In this document: piece after piece, positions 1 through 7,960 of the stretch | Layout: every line of letters begins with the position of its first letter | Numbering within the stretch: position 1 is the first letter of the stretch | Made by a program: the position numbers and the translations under genes | Source: Acinetobacter sp. XS-4 | GTDB taxonomy: Bacteria; Pseudomonadota; Gammaproteobacteria; Pseudomonadales; Moraxellaceae | Length of the DNA: 64,000 nt | Direction of reading: 5' to 3' | Assembly (NCBI RefSeq): GCF_023920705.1 | Contig: NZ_CP094657.1 | Span: forward strand, 3,410,001-3,474,000 | Notes under the pieces: generated by a model | What the model saw: the letters and a program-made list of their open reading frames with translations, nothing else | Database searches by the model: none | Told to the model about the DNA's origin: nothing

Positions 1-178
1 TCACTTTACCCGTACCAGTAGAAACTTCCTCAAGTTTAAATACCCATGCCCAGATAAAGAAAATAACCAAACCAATCCCCACAATCCAGATCACTAAACT
101 GGCACGTGGTAATGGTGGTTCAGTATAAGAGACATTCATTGAACGGGTGAGTTCTTGTTCTTGTTGTGGTTCGCTCAT
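1..178 (-). CDS. HlyD-family type I secretion adaptor, N-terminal part only
   Basis: The gene runs off the left edge, so only about 59 residues are visible, starting MSEPQQEQELTRS. A short hydrophilic cytoplasmic tail is followed by one membrane segment (SLVIWIVGIGLVIFFIWAWV) and the beginning of a periplasmic part (KLEEVSTGTGKV). This layout is typical of HlyD/LapC-type membrane fusion proteins that bridge an inner-membrane ABC exporter to TolC. Its ATG overlaps the stop codon of the ABC transporter gene by four bases (ATGA), so it is translationally coupled as the third gene of the operon. The assignment rests on context plus the N-terminal topology, since the barrel and coiled-coil domains lie outside the window. 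Confidence 0.8.
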   Translation of the reverse strand, partial: MSEPQQEQELTRSMNVSYTEPPLPRASLVIWIVGIGLVIFFIWAWVFKLEEVSTGTGKV

Positions 179-2313
179 GAATTACCCCCTTGCACTTGTT
201 TTTGTTGGGCTATTGATTGATTAAGGACTTGATCTCTTGGACCATCCATCACGATTTTGCCATCGTTAACCACAATGATACGGTCCACCAGTTCTAAAAC
301 AGCTCGGCGGTGGGTCGCAACGACCAAGGTCCGATGTGCCAGCCATCCTTTTAAATGATCAATCAGTTGTTTCTCTGCCACATCATCAATGGCTGCTGTT
401 GGTTCATCCAGTAATAAAATGTTAGGTTGACGAATCAATAAACGGGCCAATAACAATGCTTGTTTCTGACCACCCGAGAAACCAACGCCACCCTCTAAAA
501 TCAGGTGATCTAATCCTTCTTTTTTCTCTTGGACAAAAGGTAATGCGCCCGTCACCACTAAAGCCCGAAGAATATCTTCATCCGTTGCAAGTGGCGCACC
601 CAAAGTCAGGTTTTCACGAATCGTACCGTAGAAAATATGCGCATTCTGGTTGAGTAAACCCATATCACGACGTACATCAGATGGGTCAATTAAAGATAGA
701 TCCAGACCATCTAAATGCACAGCACCTTGAATTGGAACTTGCATGCCTGATAAAAGCTGAAGCAGTGTCGATTTACCTGCACCATTACGCCCCAAAATTG
801 CAATTTTTTCACCAGCACGAATTTTTAAATGACGGATTGCCAAGCTAGGACGTGGTTCATCCTCACTATATTGGAATAAGACATTTTTTAATTCGTAATC
901 GCCATTTAAAACAGCTTTATGTACCAGATGTGAACGGTCAGCCTGATCAATTGGACGTTGCATAAGCTCATCTAAACTTTGTTTTGCAACTTTCGCCTGC
1001 TGTAAACGTCCTAAAACGCCTGTAATCTGTGCAATCGGCGCCAACATTCGTGAAGATAAAATTGAACAGGCCACTAACGCACCTGTCGTCATTTCACCAT
1101 CCATTACCGCAAAACATCCCACCAAAACGACAAGTGCGTAGGTCAAGCCTTGAATCTTTTGAGTCCATGCCATTAAAGTACCAACGATTTTACGTTGTCT
1201 CATAGCAATATCAGCTGAAACCTCGTTCATGTGGTTCCACTGGTTTTGGAAACGGGATTCAGCACGTAATAGCTTGATGTCTTCAATACCTTGCACTGCT
1301 TCTACAAGAATGGCATTACGAATTGAAGATTCTCTCATGCCCTCTTGTGCGAGTTGAGCTAGCTTTTTCTGCACGAGAATGCCCGGCAAAATCATCAGCG
1401 GAACAACCAGCAACATCACCCAGAACAACTTCCCGCCAATAATGGCAAAGATCGTGAGGAACAAGAAAAAGAATGGGAAATCGGCAATTGCACTAATGGT
1501 GGTTGAAGTCACCAGTTCACGAACACCTTCAAGCTCACGAATCTGGGAAATAAAACTACCTGTAGACTTTGAGCGGTCTTTATTTCTGATGCGCAAGGCA
1601 TGACCAAATACACGGTCAGAAACCCGTAAGTCCGCACGTTTACCAATAATATCGGATAAATAAACTCTGGCTACACGTAAGGTAAATTCGAAGAGCGCTG
1701 CAATGAGTACACCGCCTGCAAGAACCCACAAGGTTGGAACAGACTGTGATGGAACAACGCGGTCATAGACCTGCATTGAGAAAACAATAGTCGCCAGTGC
1801 CAAGACATTGGCAATGAGTGAGGCAAACATAATATCAATGTAGCGCTTCCAGTCTCTGAGTACAATTGACCAGAACCAGCTTGCTTCATACGGTTTGATA
1901 TATTCGTCAATACGCGCATCGGGAATAGAACTCTCAGGACGCAAGATATAAATATTTTTTAGCGTATCTTTTAAAGCACCTAAAGACACGTTCTGTGAAA
2001 GTCCCTGATCCCCACTAAACTGGATACTGACATTTCCTTGAGTATCAGCTTTATCAACAACACCGACCTGTCCGTCGTTAAACTCGACCATAACAGGCAG
2101 GCGCCACGGGTTCAGCACATCTAAGGAAAATGGTACTTTACGTGAATTTAGTCCAACCTGACGCGTAATGAGCTGTAAAATATCATCAAGGTTTTGATTC
2201 TGATTCCAGTCAAGTTGTAAACGGATTCTTTCTTCTGAAGGCTCAATTCGGTAATGTTTAGCAATCGTTAAGACCGCCTGTAACCAGGGCTGGTAGTTTA
2301 TTTTTGTCATCAT
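175..2313 (-). CDS. Type I secretion ABC transporter (permease/ATPase, LapB/RTX type)
   Basis: This 712-residue inner-membrane exporter drives one-step secretion of a large substrate, usually an RTX or Bap-like adhesin. An N-terminal C39-peptidase-like domain (about residues 1-130) has no cysteine, so it should bind substrate rather than cleave it. The membrane region spans about 145-440. The nucleotide-binding domain has Walker A GRNGAGKST near 508, signature FSGGQ near 609, Walker B ILLLDEPTAAID near 629 and an H-loop ATHR near 664. It overlaps the TolC gene upstream and the HlyD gene downstream by four bases each (ATGA), a tight three-gene operon. A second Met one codon in is an alternative start. 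The secreted substrate is not in this window. Confidence 0.93.
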   Translation of the reverse strand: MMTKINYQPWLQAVLTIAKHYRIEPSEERIRLQLDWNQNQNLDDILQLITRQVGLNSRKVPFSLDVLNPWRLPVMVEFNDGQVGVVDKADTQGNVSIQFSGDQGLSQNVSLGALKDTLKNIYILRPESSIPDARIDEYIKPYEASWFWSIVLRDWKRYIDIMFASLIANVLALATIVFSMQVYDRVVPSQSVPTLWVLAGGVLIAALFEFTLRVARVYLSDIIGKRADLRVSDRVFGHALRIRNKDRSKSTGSFISQIRELEGVRELVTSTTISAIADFPFFFLFLTIFAIIGGKLFWVMLLVVPLMILPGILVQKKLAQLAQEGMRESSIRNAILVEAVQGIEDIKLLRAESRFQNQWNHMNEVSADIAMRQRKIVGTLMAWTQKIQGLTYALVVLVGCFAVMDGEMTTGALVACSILSSRMLAPIAQITGVLGRLQQAKVAKQSLDELMQRPIDQADRSHLVHKAVLNGDYELKNVLFQYSEDEPRPSLAIRHLKIRAGEKIAILGRNGAGKSTLLQLLSGMQVPIQGAVHLDGLDLSLIDPSDVRRDMGLLNQNAHIFYGTIRENLTLGAPLATDEDILRALVVTGALPFVQEKKEGLDHLILEGGVGFSGGQKQALLLARLLIRQPNILLLDEPTAAIDDVAEKQLIDHLKGWLAHRTLVVATHRRAVLELVDRIIVVNDGKIVMDGPRDQVLNQSIAQQKQVQGGNS

Positions 2314-3842
2314 GGTTGTACTTCGAACCCCTGAATTGAAATATTATTTAAGCCATAGGCTTGGCGGGAACGTCCTGTTGCCGAAATATACTGAACAATA
2401 CTGTTGTAGATGTCATAACGTGCCGACTCAAGTTCTGAATTAGCACTATGAATGGCCTGTTCCGCATTCAATAAATCGACCAGTGAACGTGTCCCGAGCT
2501 TGTACTGCTCTTGATAAAGTTCACGTGTACGAACCGTGGTGGCTTGACGATTGGTCAACACCTGCATTTGACGTTGTTTATTTTCAATTTGCTCACGGCT
2601 CGTTCTAATTTGATCCAGAACATCCAGATAAACTGAATTGACCTGAGATTTAGCAGCTTCTTCGGCATAACTTGCCATTTTTACCTGAGAAGAAACGGCC
2701 CCACCTTGATAAAACTGACTGCTTGCTTCAAGCATGACTGAACTATATAGACCGTCGTCTTTATCATTGTTTGGGTTTCTGCCATTAATGGCCTGACTCA
2801 AGGAACCTTTAACCGACAAGGTCGGATAACGTGTTAAACGCGTCTGTTCCTTTTGGGCTTTAGCGACTTCAACACTGGCTTGAGCCGCGATCATTTTTGG
2901 GATGGTATTAAACTCAGGTTCGCTGTAGAGACCCGACTGTTTCACCAGATCATCAGGGATAACCCATATCTTATTAAAAACATCTACACCTACCAGAGTT
3001 CTTAGATGTTGCTGGTACTGACGCAATAAAGATTGTTGAGCAATTAGCGTCGACTGTGCAGATTCTAAATATGTTTGTGCCTGAACTGGATCAGCTTGGC
3101 TGCTAATACCGGCATTTGCACGTAAATTGGCAATTTCCTGAATGCGCTGGATACCCGCAATTTGCTGTTCGGCAATTTTATTTAATTGAAGATAGCGCTG
3201 AATATTGACAATCGACTGCGCAACATCAAGTGAAATATCATCAATACTGACCAGCACATTGGCCTGCTCAACTAGTACTTTGGCGCGCTGAACTGATACA
3301 CCTGATTTAACTTTACCAAAATCATAAACCATTTGAGTCGCAGATAATGTGAGTAACTGTCTCCCTCGCTCACCACTACTTAAATCACCTGTAGTGATAC
3401 CACCTGAAAGCTGGGGATAATAACCAGCTTTGGCATAATCAATACCTGCGTTTTGGCTTGCTAAAGTTGAAATGGCTTGAGAAATATTGGGGTTTCGTTG
3501 AACTGCATATTGAATTGCATCAATTAAACTGACTTGATTGTTCCACATAGCAGTGGAAGTAGGTAAATAGTTCCCATCATTTCCTAGCCGCTGAAATTGG
3601 TTTTGATCAAATCCTAAATTGCTTAATTTTTGAAAATCGACAGATCGGTAGCTTTCGTCCGATGTGGGTTTAAAGAGTTGAGAAACTTTTTTTGTTAAGC
3701 TTTTTCCCGAGTTAACAGACGTGGTCTCTGCCTTTGTGATTGATATTGAAACACTAGAAGCAATACAAAAATATAAAAATAATTTAGTACCCGATCTGAT
3801 TATAAGTTGGAAATCATTGTGGGAAAAAGGAAATTTACTCAT
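2310..3842 (-). CDS. TolC-family outer membrane efflux protein of the type I secretion system
   Basis: About 510 residues, the outer-membrane channel of the secretion operon. I chose the ATG at 3842 (MSKFPFSHND) because the longer frame begins with TTG. A hydrophobic stretch (LFLYFCIASSVSISI) before KAETT looks like a signal peptide. The mature part has paired OEP-type repeats rich in Gln, Ala and Ser with long helical segments, for example IQYAVQRNPNISQAISTLAS and TRELYQEQYKLGTRSLVDLL. The conserved YxxGxxxxxDLL-like segment near the C-terminus is typical of TolC/LapE proteins. It is the first gene of the minus-strand operon, and its stop overlaps the ABC transporter start. The roughly 1 kb upstream has no intact gene, so the operon promoter should lie there. 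Confidence 0.9.
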   Translation of the reverse strand: MSKFPFSHNDFQLIIRSGTKLFLYFCIASSVSISITKAETTSVNSGKSLTKKVSQLFKPTSDESYRSVDFQKLSNLGFDQNQFQRLGNDGNYLPTSTAMWNNQVSLIDAIQYAVQRNPNISQAISTLASQNAGIDYAKAGYYPQLSGGITTGDLSSGERGRQLLTLSATQMVYDFGKVKSGVSVQRAKVLVEQANVLVSIDDISLDVAQSIVNIQRYLQLNKIAEQQIAGIQRIQEIANLRANAGISSQADPVQAQTYLESAQSTLIAQQSLLRQYQQHLRTLVGVDVFNKIWVIPDDLVKQSGLYSEPEFNTIPKMIAAQASVEVAKAQKEQTRLTRYPTLSVKGSLSQAINGRNPNNDKDDGLYSSVMLEASSQFYQGGAVSSQVKMASYAEEAAKSQVNSVYLDVLDQIRTSREQIENKQRQMQVLTNRQATTVRTRELYQEQYKLGTRSLVDLLNAEQAIHSANSELESARYDIYNSIVQYISATGRSRQAYGLNNISIQGFEVQP

Positions 3843-4096
3843 TAGAAGATCTAATCTCTTGAAATATTGTAAAACAATCAAAAACTCATTTAAAATTATT
3901 AAATCCCATATTTTAAATAAATAATTTTCAGAATAATTTTCTTTGCAAAAAAATAAAGTGAAAAATGATTAATTTTCAACAACAATAACTAACTGCTTAA
4001 TTTTATTAAAATTTAAATTATTAAAATAGATTTAAAACATATAAATTTAAAACCTATGAAATTATAAAATCAACAACTAGAATAAATAATTTCCAT

Positions 4097-4128
4097 AAAA
4101 AAAACCTACCCCTTGGGGAAGTGGTAGG
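4097..4128 (-). terminator. Rho-independent terminator, minus strand
   Basis: Arms cctacccctt (4105-4114) and aagtggtagg (4119-4128) pair with one mismatch around a GGGG loop. Read on the minus strand, the hairpin is followed by eight U residues. It would end minus-strand transcripts arriving from the relic region or from the TSUP gene before they reach the secretion operon. Confidence 0.75.
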
Positions 4129-4350
4129 CTATAAACTCTAAAAAATAATATTATTAAAGATATATTATTTATTTAAAATCATCAATAATGATTAATTTAA
4201 ATAAAATTAAAACATATGATTAAAAATCATATAGAATTAATAAGAAGTATTCTCTATCTATTTTAGAAACACAATATATAACTTTCAAAAAGAGGTGCCA
4301 ATAGCAACCCTTTTCCATATCTATATATTCATAAAATGATGATCTTTAAG

Positions 4351-4397
4351 TCAAATCTCAATAACCCAATCCGGCCTTTTCAACTCGCTGCCATAAA
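4351..4397 (-). pseudogene. Decayed 3' end of a TetR gene (same family as the TetR at 16612-17211)
   Basis: On the minus strand this reads in frame as WQRVEKAGLGY followed by TGA. The intact TetR C-terminus 12 kb away is LQQRVEKAVFGYLDLS. The nucleotide match is roughly 80% over about 47 bp. An in-frame TGA replaces the Leu codon after GY. Nothing recognisable of the rest of the gene precedes it. It is the oldest-looking of three copies of this gene end in the window. Confidence 0.6.
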
Positions 4398-4421
4398 GAG
4401 AAGAGCTTCTTTGGAACTCAC

Positions 4422-4452
4422 GTAACTGACTACCAAACTGGTGGTGCATTAA
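4422..4452 (+). repeat. 31-bp sequence repeated at 12431-12461 (left copy)
   Basis: This segment matches 12431-12461 at 27 of 31 positions in the same orientation. Both copies read VTDYQTG in one plus-strand frame, reach a stop within about eight codons, and are followed by a hairpin terminator. They could be two copies of the 3' end of one lost gene. The pair brackets the TSUP, HDO-cluster and ArgP/ZapE genes. I do not recognise the parent gene. Confidence 0.6.
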
Positions 4453-4480
4453 GCTGGTAAGTTTAAGCATCTACTAAATA

Positions 4481-4509
4481 AAAAACCGCTATCTATAGCG
4501 GTTTCTTAT
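4481..4509. terminator. Bidirectional hairpin terminator
   Basis: A perfect 8-bp stem, aaccgcta (4484-4491) and tagcggtt (4496-4503), closes a four-base loop. A-rich sequence precedes it and a T-rich stretch follows, so it can work in both directions. It follows the left 31-bp repeat. Confidence 0.7.
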
Positions 4510-4555
4510 TGGCTATCGCCTGCTGTATCTCACGCACATCACGTGCAAGTATGTA

Positions 4556-4735
4556 TCAATCTTCAGCAATCTTACTAAATTGACTATCCCTATACTTATC
4601 CCTTATGACTTTCTCATTTAAATTAATTTTAAATGAGTTTAATGCAAAGTTTATTGCGTCTAAAGATAGTTTTTTAAATCCACTATCACACCATCAAAAT
4701 CAAAAGCTATAACTAGGTGTTTATTAATTGGTTTA
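4556..4735 (-). pseudogene. Remnant of a HAD-superfamily hydrolase
   Basis: On the minus strand one frame reads HLVIAFDFDGVIVD, the aspartate motif I (DxDGV) of HAD phosphatases, then stops after about eight codons. Shifting frame by one at about 4688 continues as FKKLSLDAINFALNSF and on to RDKYRDSQFSKIAED before a stop at 4556. The two halves look like one coding sequence broken by a frameshift, with both the start region and the C-terminal catalytic domain missing. It is probably debris from an earlier insertion, not a functional gene. Confidence 0.55.
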
Positions 4736-4884
4736 AACTCACCACAGGCACCAAGGTATTAATTAATATTTCCTACAAAACAATATACGCACCTTACCCT
4801 TCATCATTAAAACAAGTAGAATAAATTTAAGATTAAAATCATTAATATCTAAATCAATTAGTTTAGACACCAATAATAATGAAT

Positions 4885-5643
4885 CTATATTGTTAAAGCA
4901 TATTTAACAATAATAGAGATTCCTGATAGCAGTACAATGACATTAATAATTTTCAAGAATTGTTGTTTAGACAATTTGAGTGTAATCCGCTTGCCAATGA
5001 ATGCACCTATCAACATTGATGGGATAAACAGAAGCGCAAGTGACAATAAATTATCGGAAAAGTACACACCCGCTGTAGTAAATAGAATGACTCGAAAAAC
5101 CGTACTGCACCCAATTAATGTGGTTTGAGTGACACGAATTTTTTCTGGGGTTTCAATTCGCCCATTGAGGTAAATCGCATATAAAAACCCACCACTACCA
5201 AACATAGCTCCTAAGAAACCACCAGATAACCCAAAAGGGAAAACAAATTTTTTCTCTAGTTTTTTCTGTGGTTTAAAGCCACTTAATGAGTAAATAGCAT
5301 ATAAAAGAGTAAATATACCAAATGCTAGAAGTGCGTAACTTGCATTAACTCTCATCAGCAGTATAAAGCCAAGAAAACTACCAACAAACATAAGTGGTAT
5401 TAGAAATTTTAATTCAGAAAAGTCTGCCTTCTTACCGTCTTTAATGACGTTCGAAATGGCAGCAAACATATCTAGTAGGGCTAAAAGGGGAATAATTTGT
5501 GAAAGAGGGAGAAAGTTAAGTAATACAGGACTCGCAATTAACGCAGTTCCAAAACCAACCATTCCAAAAATAATATAAGAAAAAACTATTGTTATTAACA
5601 TTATTGAAAGTTGCAGCGCTGAAAAATATTCCAAAAGATACAT
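4885..5643 (-). CDS. TSUP-family (TauE/SafE-like) membrane transporter
   Basis: 252 residues with about eight hydrophobic segments and the twin glycine-rich signatures of the TSUP family (GMVGFGTALIASPVLLNFLP and GLSGGFLGAMFGSGGFLYA). TSUP proteins move sulfite, sulfonates, sulfoacetate or other small anions across the inner membrane, usually outward. The gene is divergent from the diiron-enzyme operon at 5822, with 178 bp between start codons, which suggests shared control. A role in exporting or importing a product or precursor of that operon is inference only. No neighbouring sulfur-metabolism gene fixes the substrate. Confidence 0.82.
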   Translation of the reverse strand: MYLLEYFSALQLSIMLITIVFSYIIFGMVGFGTALIASPVLLNFLPLSQIIPLLALLDMFAAISNVIKDGKKADFSELKFLIPLMFVGSFLGFILLMRVNASYALLAFGIFTLLYAIYSLSGFKPQKKLEKKFVFPFGLSGGFLGAMFGSGGFLYAIYLNGRIETPEKIRVTQTTLIGCSTVFRVILFTTAGVYFSDNLLSLALLFIPSMLIGAFIGKRITLKLSKQQFLKIINVIVLLSGISIIVKYALTI

Positions 5644-5821
5644 TTAAAATTCCATTTTCGTTTTTTAACCAAGCCAAACTACACTAAAACATGAATTACC
5701 ACATAAATATTAGATAATTTTATCAAACATTAAAATAATTAATACTCATTTTTTTTGATTATTTCTTTGTTATAAAAATTTTGCTGTAAAAATAAATTTC
5801 ATTATAAAAGGAAATTCAAGA

Positions 5822-6604
5822 ATGAATTCTAAAGTAATCATCAATGGAAATGTTGATTGTAAAGGAACTATTAGTGCTGAGTTAGATGAATTCATTACTA
5901 AAATGGATGATCATGAAATTTTCCAAAACAATTATTTCAAGCATTTGACTTCTACGTCTTGGACGCAAGAATCATATATCTTATTTCGTGACAACTTTTT
6001 CTATCGTACCGAGCTGACCGTAAAAGGAATTGCTCATGTATGTTCTCGATCTGCTTTTGAAAATGATATGGACACGCTAGTCCTATTCACCCACATCTTA
6101 AGTGAAGAAACAGGTATGGGGGAAAAGGCAAAGTGTCATGAAATCTTTATGGAGAATGCGCTCAATATATTTGGCGCCGCAGAATACAATCTTCCAGAGA
6201 TGAAGGTTCAAAAAGCTAAGGATAGTGATCGAATCATCGCAGAGACATTGCAGTATCGAGATACTATCCAAGGTTTGATTACAGGCAGTTATCCTCGCAT
6301 GCTGGGAGCAGTAATGGCCCTAGAAAACCATGCTGATAAGATGCTTACAGTATTCCGTGAAGCATTCCGATTTAATAACAAAAACCTTGATCCAAATGAA
6401 TTCGTTAAGAAAGTTGAAGTCTACTTTAATGCCCATATCGAAAATGGCGTCGAAGATCGTCACGCTCAAGATGCTAAACAATGTGTCCATAACAACTGTA
6501 ATGATCAAGAAGACCTTGATGAGATTAAGTTCGGTGCGAATGAAACATTGAAAGCCCAGCTTAAGATGTGGAATGCAATGTTTGATCAAGCTGTATCACT
6601 TTAA
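5822..6604 (+). CDS. Heme-oxygenase-like diiron oxidase/oxygenase (iron-containing redox enzyme family)
   Basis: 260 residues, mostly helical. The motif order matches heme-oxygenase-like diiron enzymes (HDO: UndA, CADD, SznF, BesC): EETGMGEKAKCH (E95/E96 and H106), ENHAD (E168) and HIENGVEDRH (H205, then D212 and H214) as candidate iron ligands. Known HDO enzymes oxidise small amino- or fatty-acid substrates with O2, either N-oxygenating them or cleaving C-C bonds. A strong ribosome site (AAAGGAAA) precedes the ATG. It is the first of four co-directional genes, only 26 bp before the aminotransferase. The substrate is unknown. The ArgP-like regulator nearby hints at a basic amino acid, but that is a guess. 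Confidence 0.8.
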   Translation: MNSKVIINGNVDCKGTISAELDEFITKMDDHEIFQNNYFKHLTSTSWTQESYILFRDNFFYRTELTVKGIAHVCSRSAFENDMDTLVLFTHILSEETGMGEKAKCHEIFMENALNIFGAAEYNLPEMKVQKAKDSDRIIAETLQYRDTIQGLITGSYPRMLGAVMALENHADKMLTVFREAFRFNNKNLDPNEFVKKVEVYFNAHIENGVEDRHAQDAKQCVHNNCNDQEDLDEIKFGANETLKAQLKMWNAMFDQAVSL

Positions 6605-6630
6605 TTAAAAACGGATTTTGAGATCTAATC

Positions 6631-7911
6631 ATGCAAAACTTAGGTATTTCACAAGCAGCCTTGAATTTACGTGAATCAATTACACATGGAACCAAGGCAA
6701 AAATTTTAGAACTAAATAAAAAGTCTAGTGTAGATGATCAGGTCATTGATTTAAGTATTGGCACATTGGATGAAAAGACCAATAGCGGCATTGATGATGC
6801 AGTTAAGAGTTATATCTCGAATAATGCTGCAATTATCCATGAGTTTGCTCCAGTTAAAGGCTTCCCTTTCTTACGAAAGTCTATTGCTGAGCGTGTGAAG
6901 CGTTTACGTGACATCAGTTTCAATCCAGATACTGAAATCATGGTGACTCCCGGCGGTATTAAAGGCGCTATCACCGTTGTATTCCACACACTTCTAAATC
7001 CAGACGATGAAGTGATTTACCCGGTACCAAACTGGCCCCATTACGCAGACATGATTGAATTGCACTTAGGTAAAGCTAAGCCAATCTATGTCAAAGACTT
7101 TTATAATCAAGCAATTGATGTAGTTGAATTAGAAAAGATTATTACAGATAAAACCAAAATTATCATTCTTGGTGACTGTCTAAACCCTTCTGGCAAAATT
7201 TATACTCGTGATGACTTAGAGTCGATTTCGAAGGTGATTTTGAGTGCCAATGCCGAACGTTTATCAAAAGGTCTAAGCCCAATTTATGTGCTTTTTGATT
7301 GCCCATATGAATCACATATTTTGAACACTAAGCCTGCAAACATTTCAAATATTACGCAGCAGTTTAAGGCCCAGACACACTCTATGTGGGACTACACAAT
7401 TTATATTACTGGTCCCGGTAAAACCTATGGAATGCATGGCGACCGATCTGGATATATTTGTGCTTCGGACAAACTGATTAAAGTTATGGAAAAGGTACAG
7501 GTTAACTTAAATTCGTTTGCTTCGACCTATGCCCAAATTGCTACACATGAAGCAATGCAAGAATATATGGATGACGTTGCAAAGAAACGTGCGGTAGTGG
7601 CAAGACAGAACATGCAGACATTCATTGAGGATTTAAAAAGCTGCAAAGATTTAGAAGTGACTGAGCCTGAAGGTGGATTTTTCTTATTCTTGGACTTATC
7701 AAAGTATGGCGACAAAATCCAAAAGCTAGGATTTGATTCAGCCGATCAATATCTTTTGGAAACAGCAAAAGTTGCTTCTATTGGAGGCATGCATTTTGGT
7801 GAAAACATCGATAGCCTCCGACATTACATTCGCATGAATTGTGGACGTGACCCAGTGACTCTAAAGGCTGCAGCAGCACGTATTAAAGAAGCCCTTCAGA
7901 AATTAAACTAA
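6631..7911 (+). CDS. PLP-dependent class I/II aminotransferase
   Basis: 426 residues of fold-type I. CLNPSGKIY (N185) corresponds to the NPTG motif, FDCPYE (D223) contacts the pyridine nitrogen, and GPGKTYGMHGDRSGY places the Schiff-base lysine at K264. A conserved Arg near the C-terminus (MNCGRDP) would bind the substrate carboxylate. It would exchange an amino group with a keto acid, or catalyse a related PLP reaction, on the substrate or product of the diiron enzyme just upstream. The 26-bp gap supports co-transcription. A 14-bp perfect hairpin begins nine bases after its stop and could cut expression of the next gene. Confidence 0.85.
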   Translation: MQNLGISQAALNLRESITHGTKAKILELNKKSSVDDQVIDLSIGTLDEKTNSGIDDAVKSYISNNAAIIHEFAPVKGFPFLRKSIAERVKRLRDISFNPDTEIMVTPGGIKGAITVVFHTLLNPDDEVIYPVPNWPHYADMIELHLGKAKPIYVKDFYNQAIDVVELEKIITDKTKIIILGDCLNPSGKIYTRDDLESISKVILSANAERLSKGLSPIYVLFDCPYESHILNTKPANISNITQQFKAQTHSMWDYTIYITGPGKTYGMHGDRSGYICASDKLIKVMEKVQVNLNSFASTYAQIATHEAMQEYMDDVAKKRAVVARQNMQTFIEDLKSCKDLEVTEPEGGFFLFLDLSKYGDKIQKLGFDSADQYLLETAKVASIGGMHFGENIDSLRHYIRMNCGRDPVTLKAAAARIKEALQKLN

Positions 7912-7919
7912 CTCATATT

Positions 7920-7950
7920 ATTCAGGAAGTTAAGTTTTAACTTCCTGAAT
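7920..7950 (+). promoter_or_regulatory. Perfect intercistronic hairpin (attenuator or partial terminator)
   Basis: attcaggaagttaa (7920-7933) pairs perfectly with ttaacttcctgaat (7937-7950) around a GTT loop, and the run ttacattttt follows immediately. The only Shine-Dalgarno-like purines before the next start (aggaag, 7924-7929) lie inside the left arm and are far too distant to act. The structure could terminate part of the transcript after the aminotransferase, or control translation of the FAD enzyme at 7961. Confidence 0.7.
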
Positions 7951-7960
7951 TTACATTTTT

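Larger units (their letters stand above)
3843..4884. other. 1-kb AT-rich relic region without an intact gene
   Basis: Between the secretion operon and the TSUP gene I see only the minus-strand terminator at 4097, the TetR 3' relic at 4351, the 31-bp repeat at 4422, the terminator at 4481 and the HAD relic at 4556. The first 200 bases (3843-4050) are extremely AT-rich and probably hold the promoter of the type I secretion operon, but no convincing -35/-10 pair stands out. Confidence 0.6.

Noticed and set aside
1379..1603. Plus-strand frames inside the ABC transporter
   Set aside because: They lie opposite conserved transporter domains and show no family signal.
4481..4509. Hairpin near 4484 as an IS end or attachment core
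   Set aside because: A and T runs on both sides and a short loop make it a terminator; no transposase or matching target duplication is seen.
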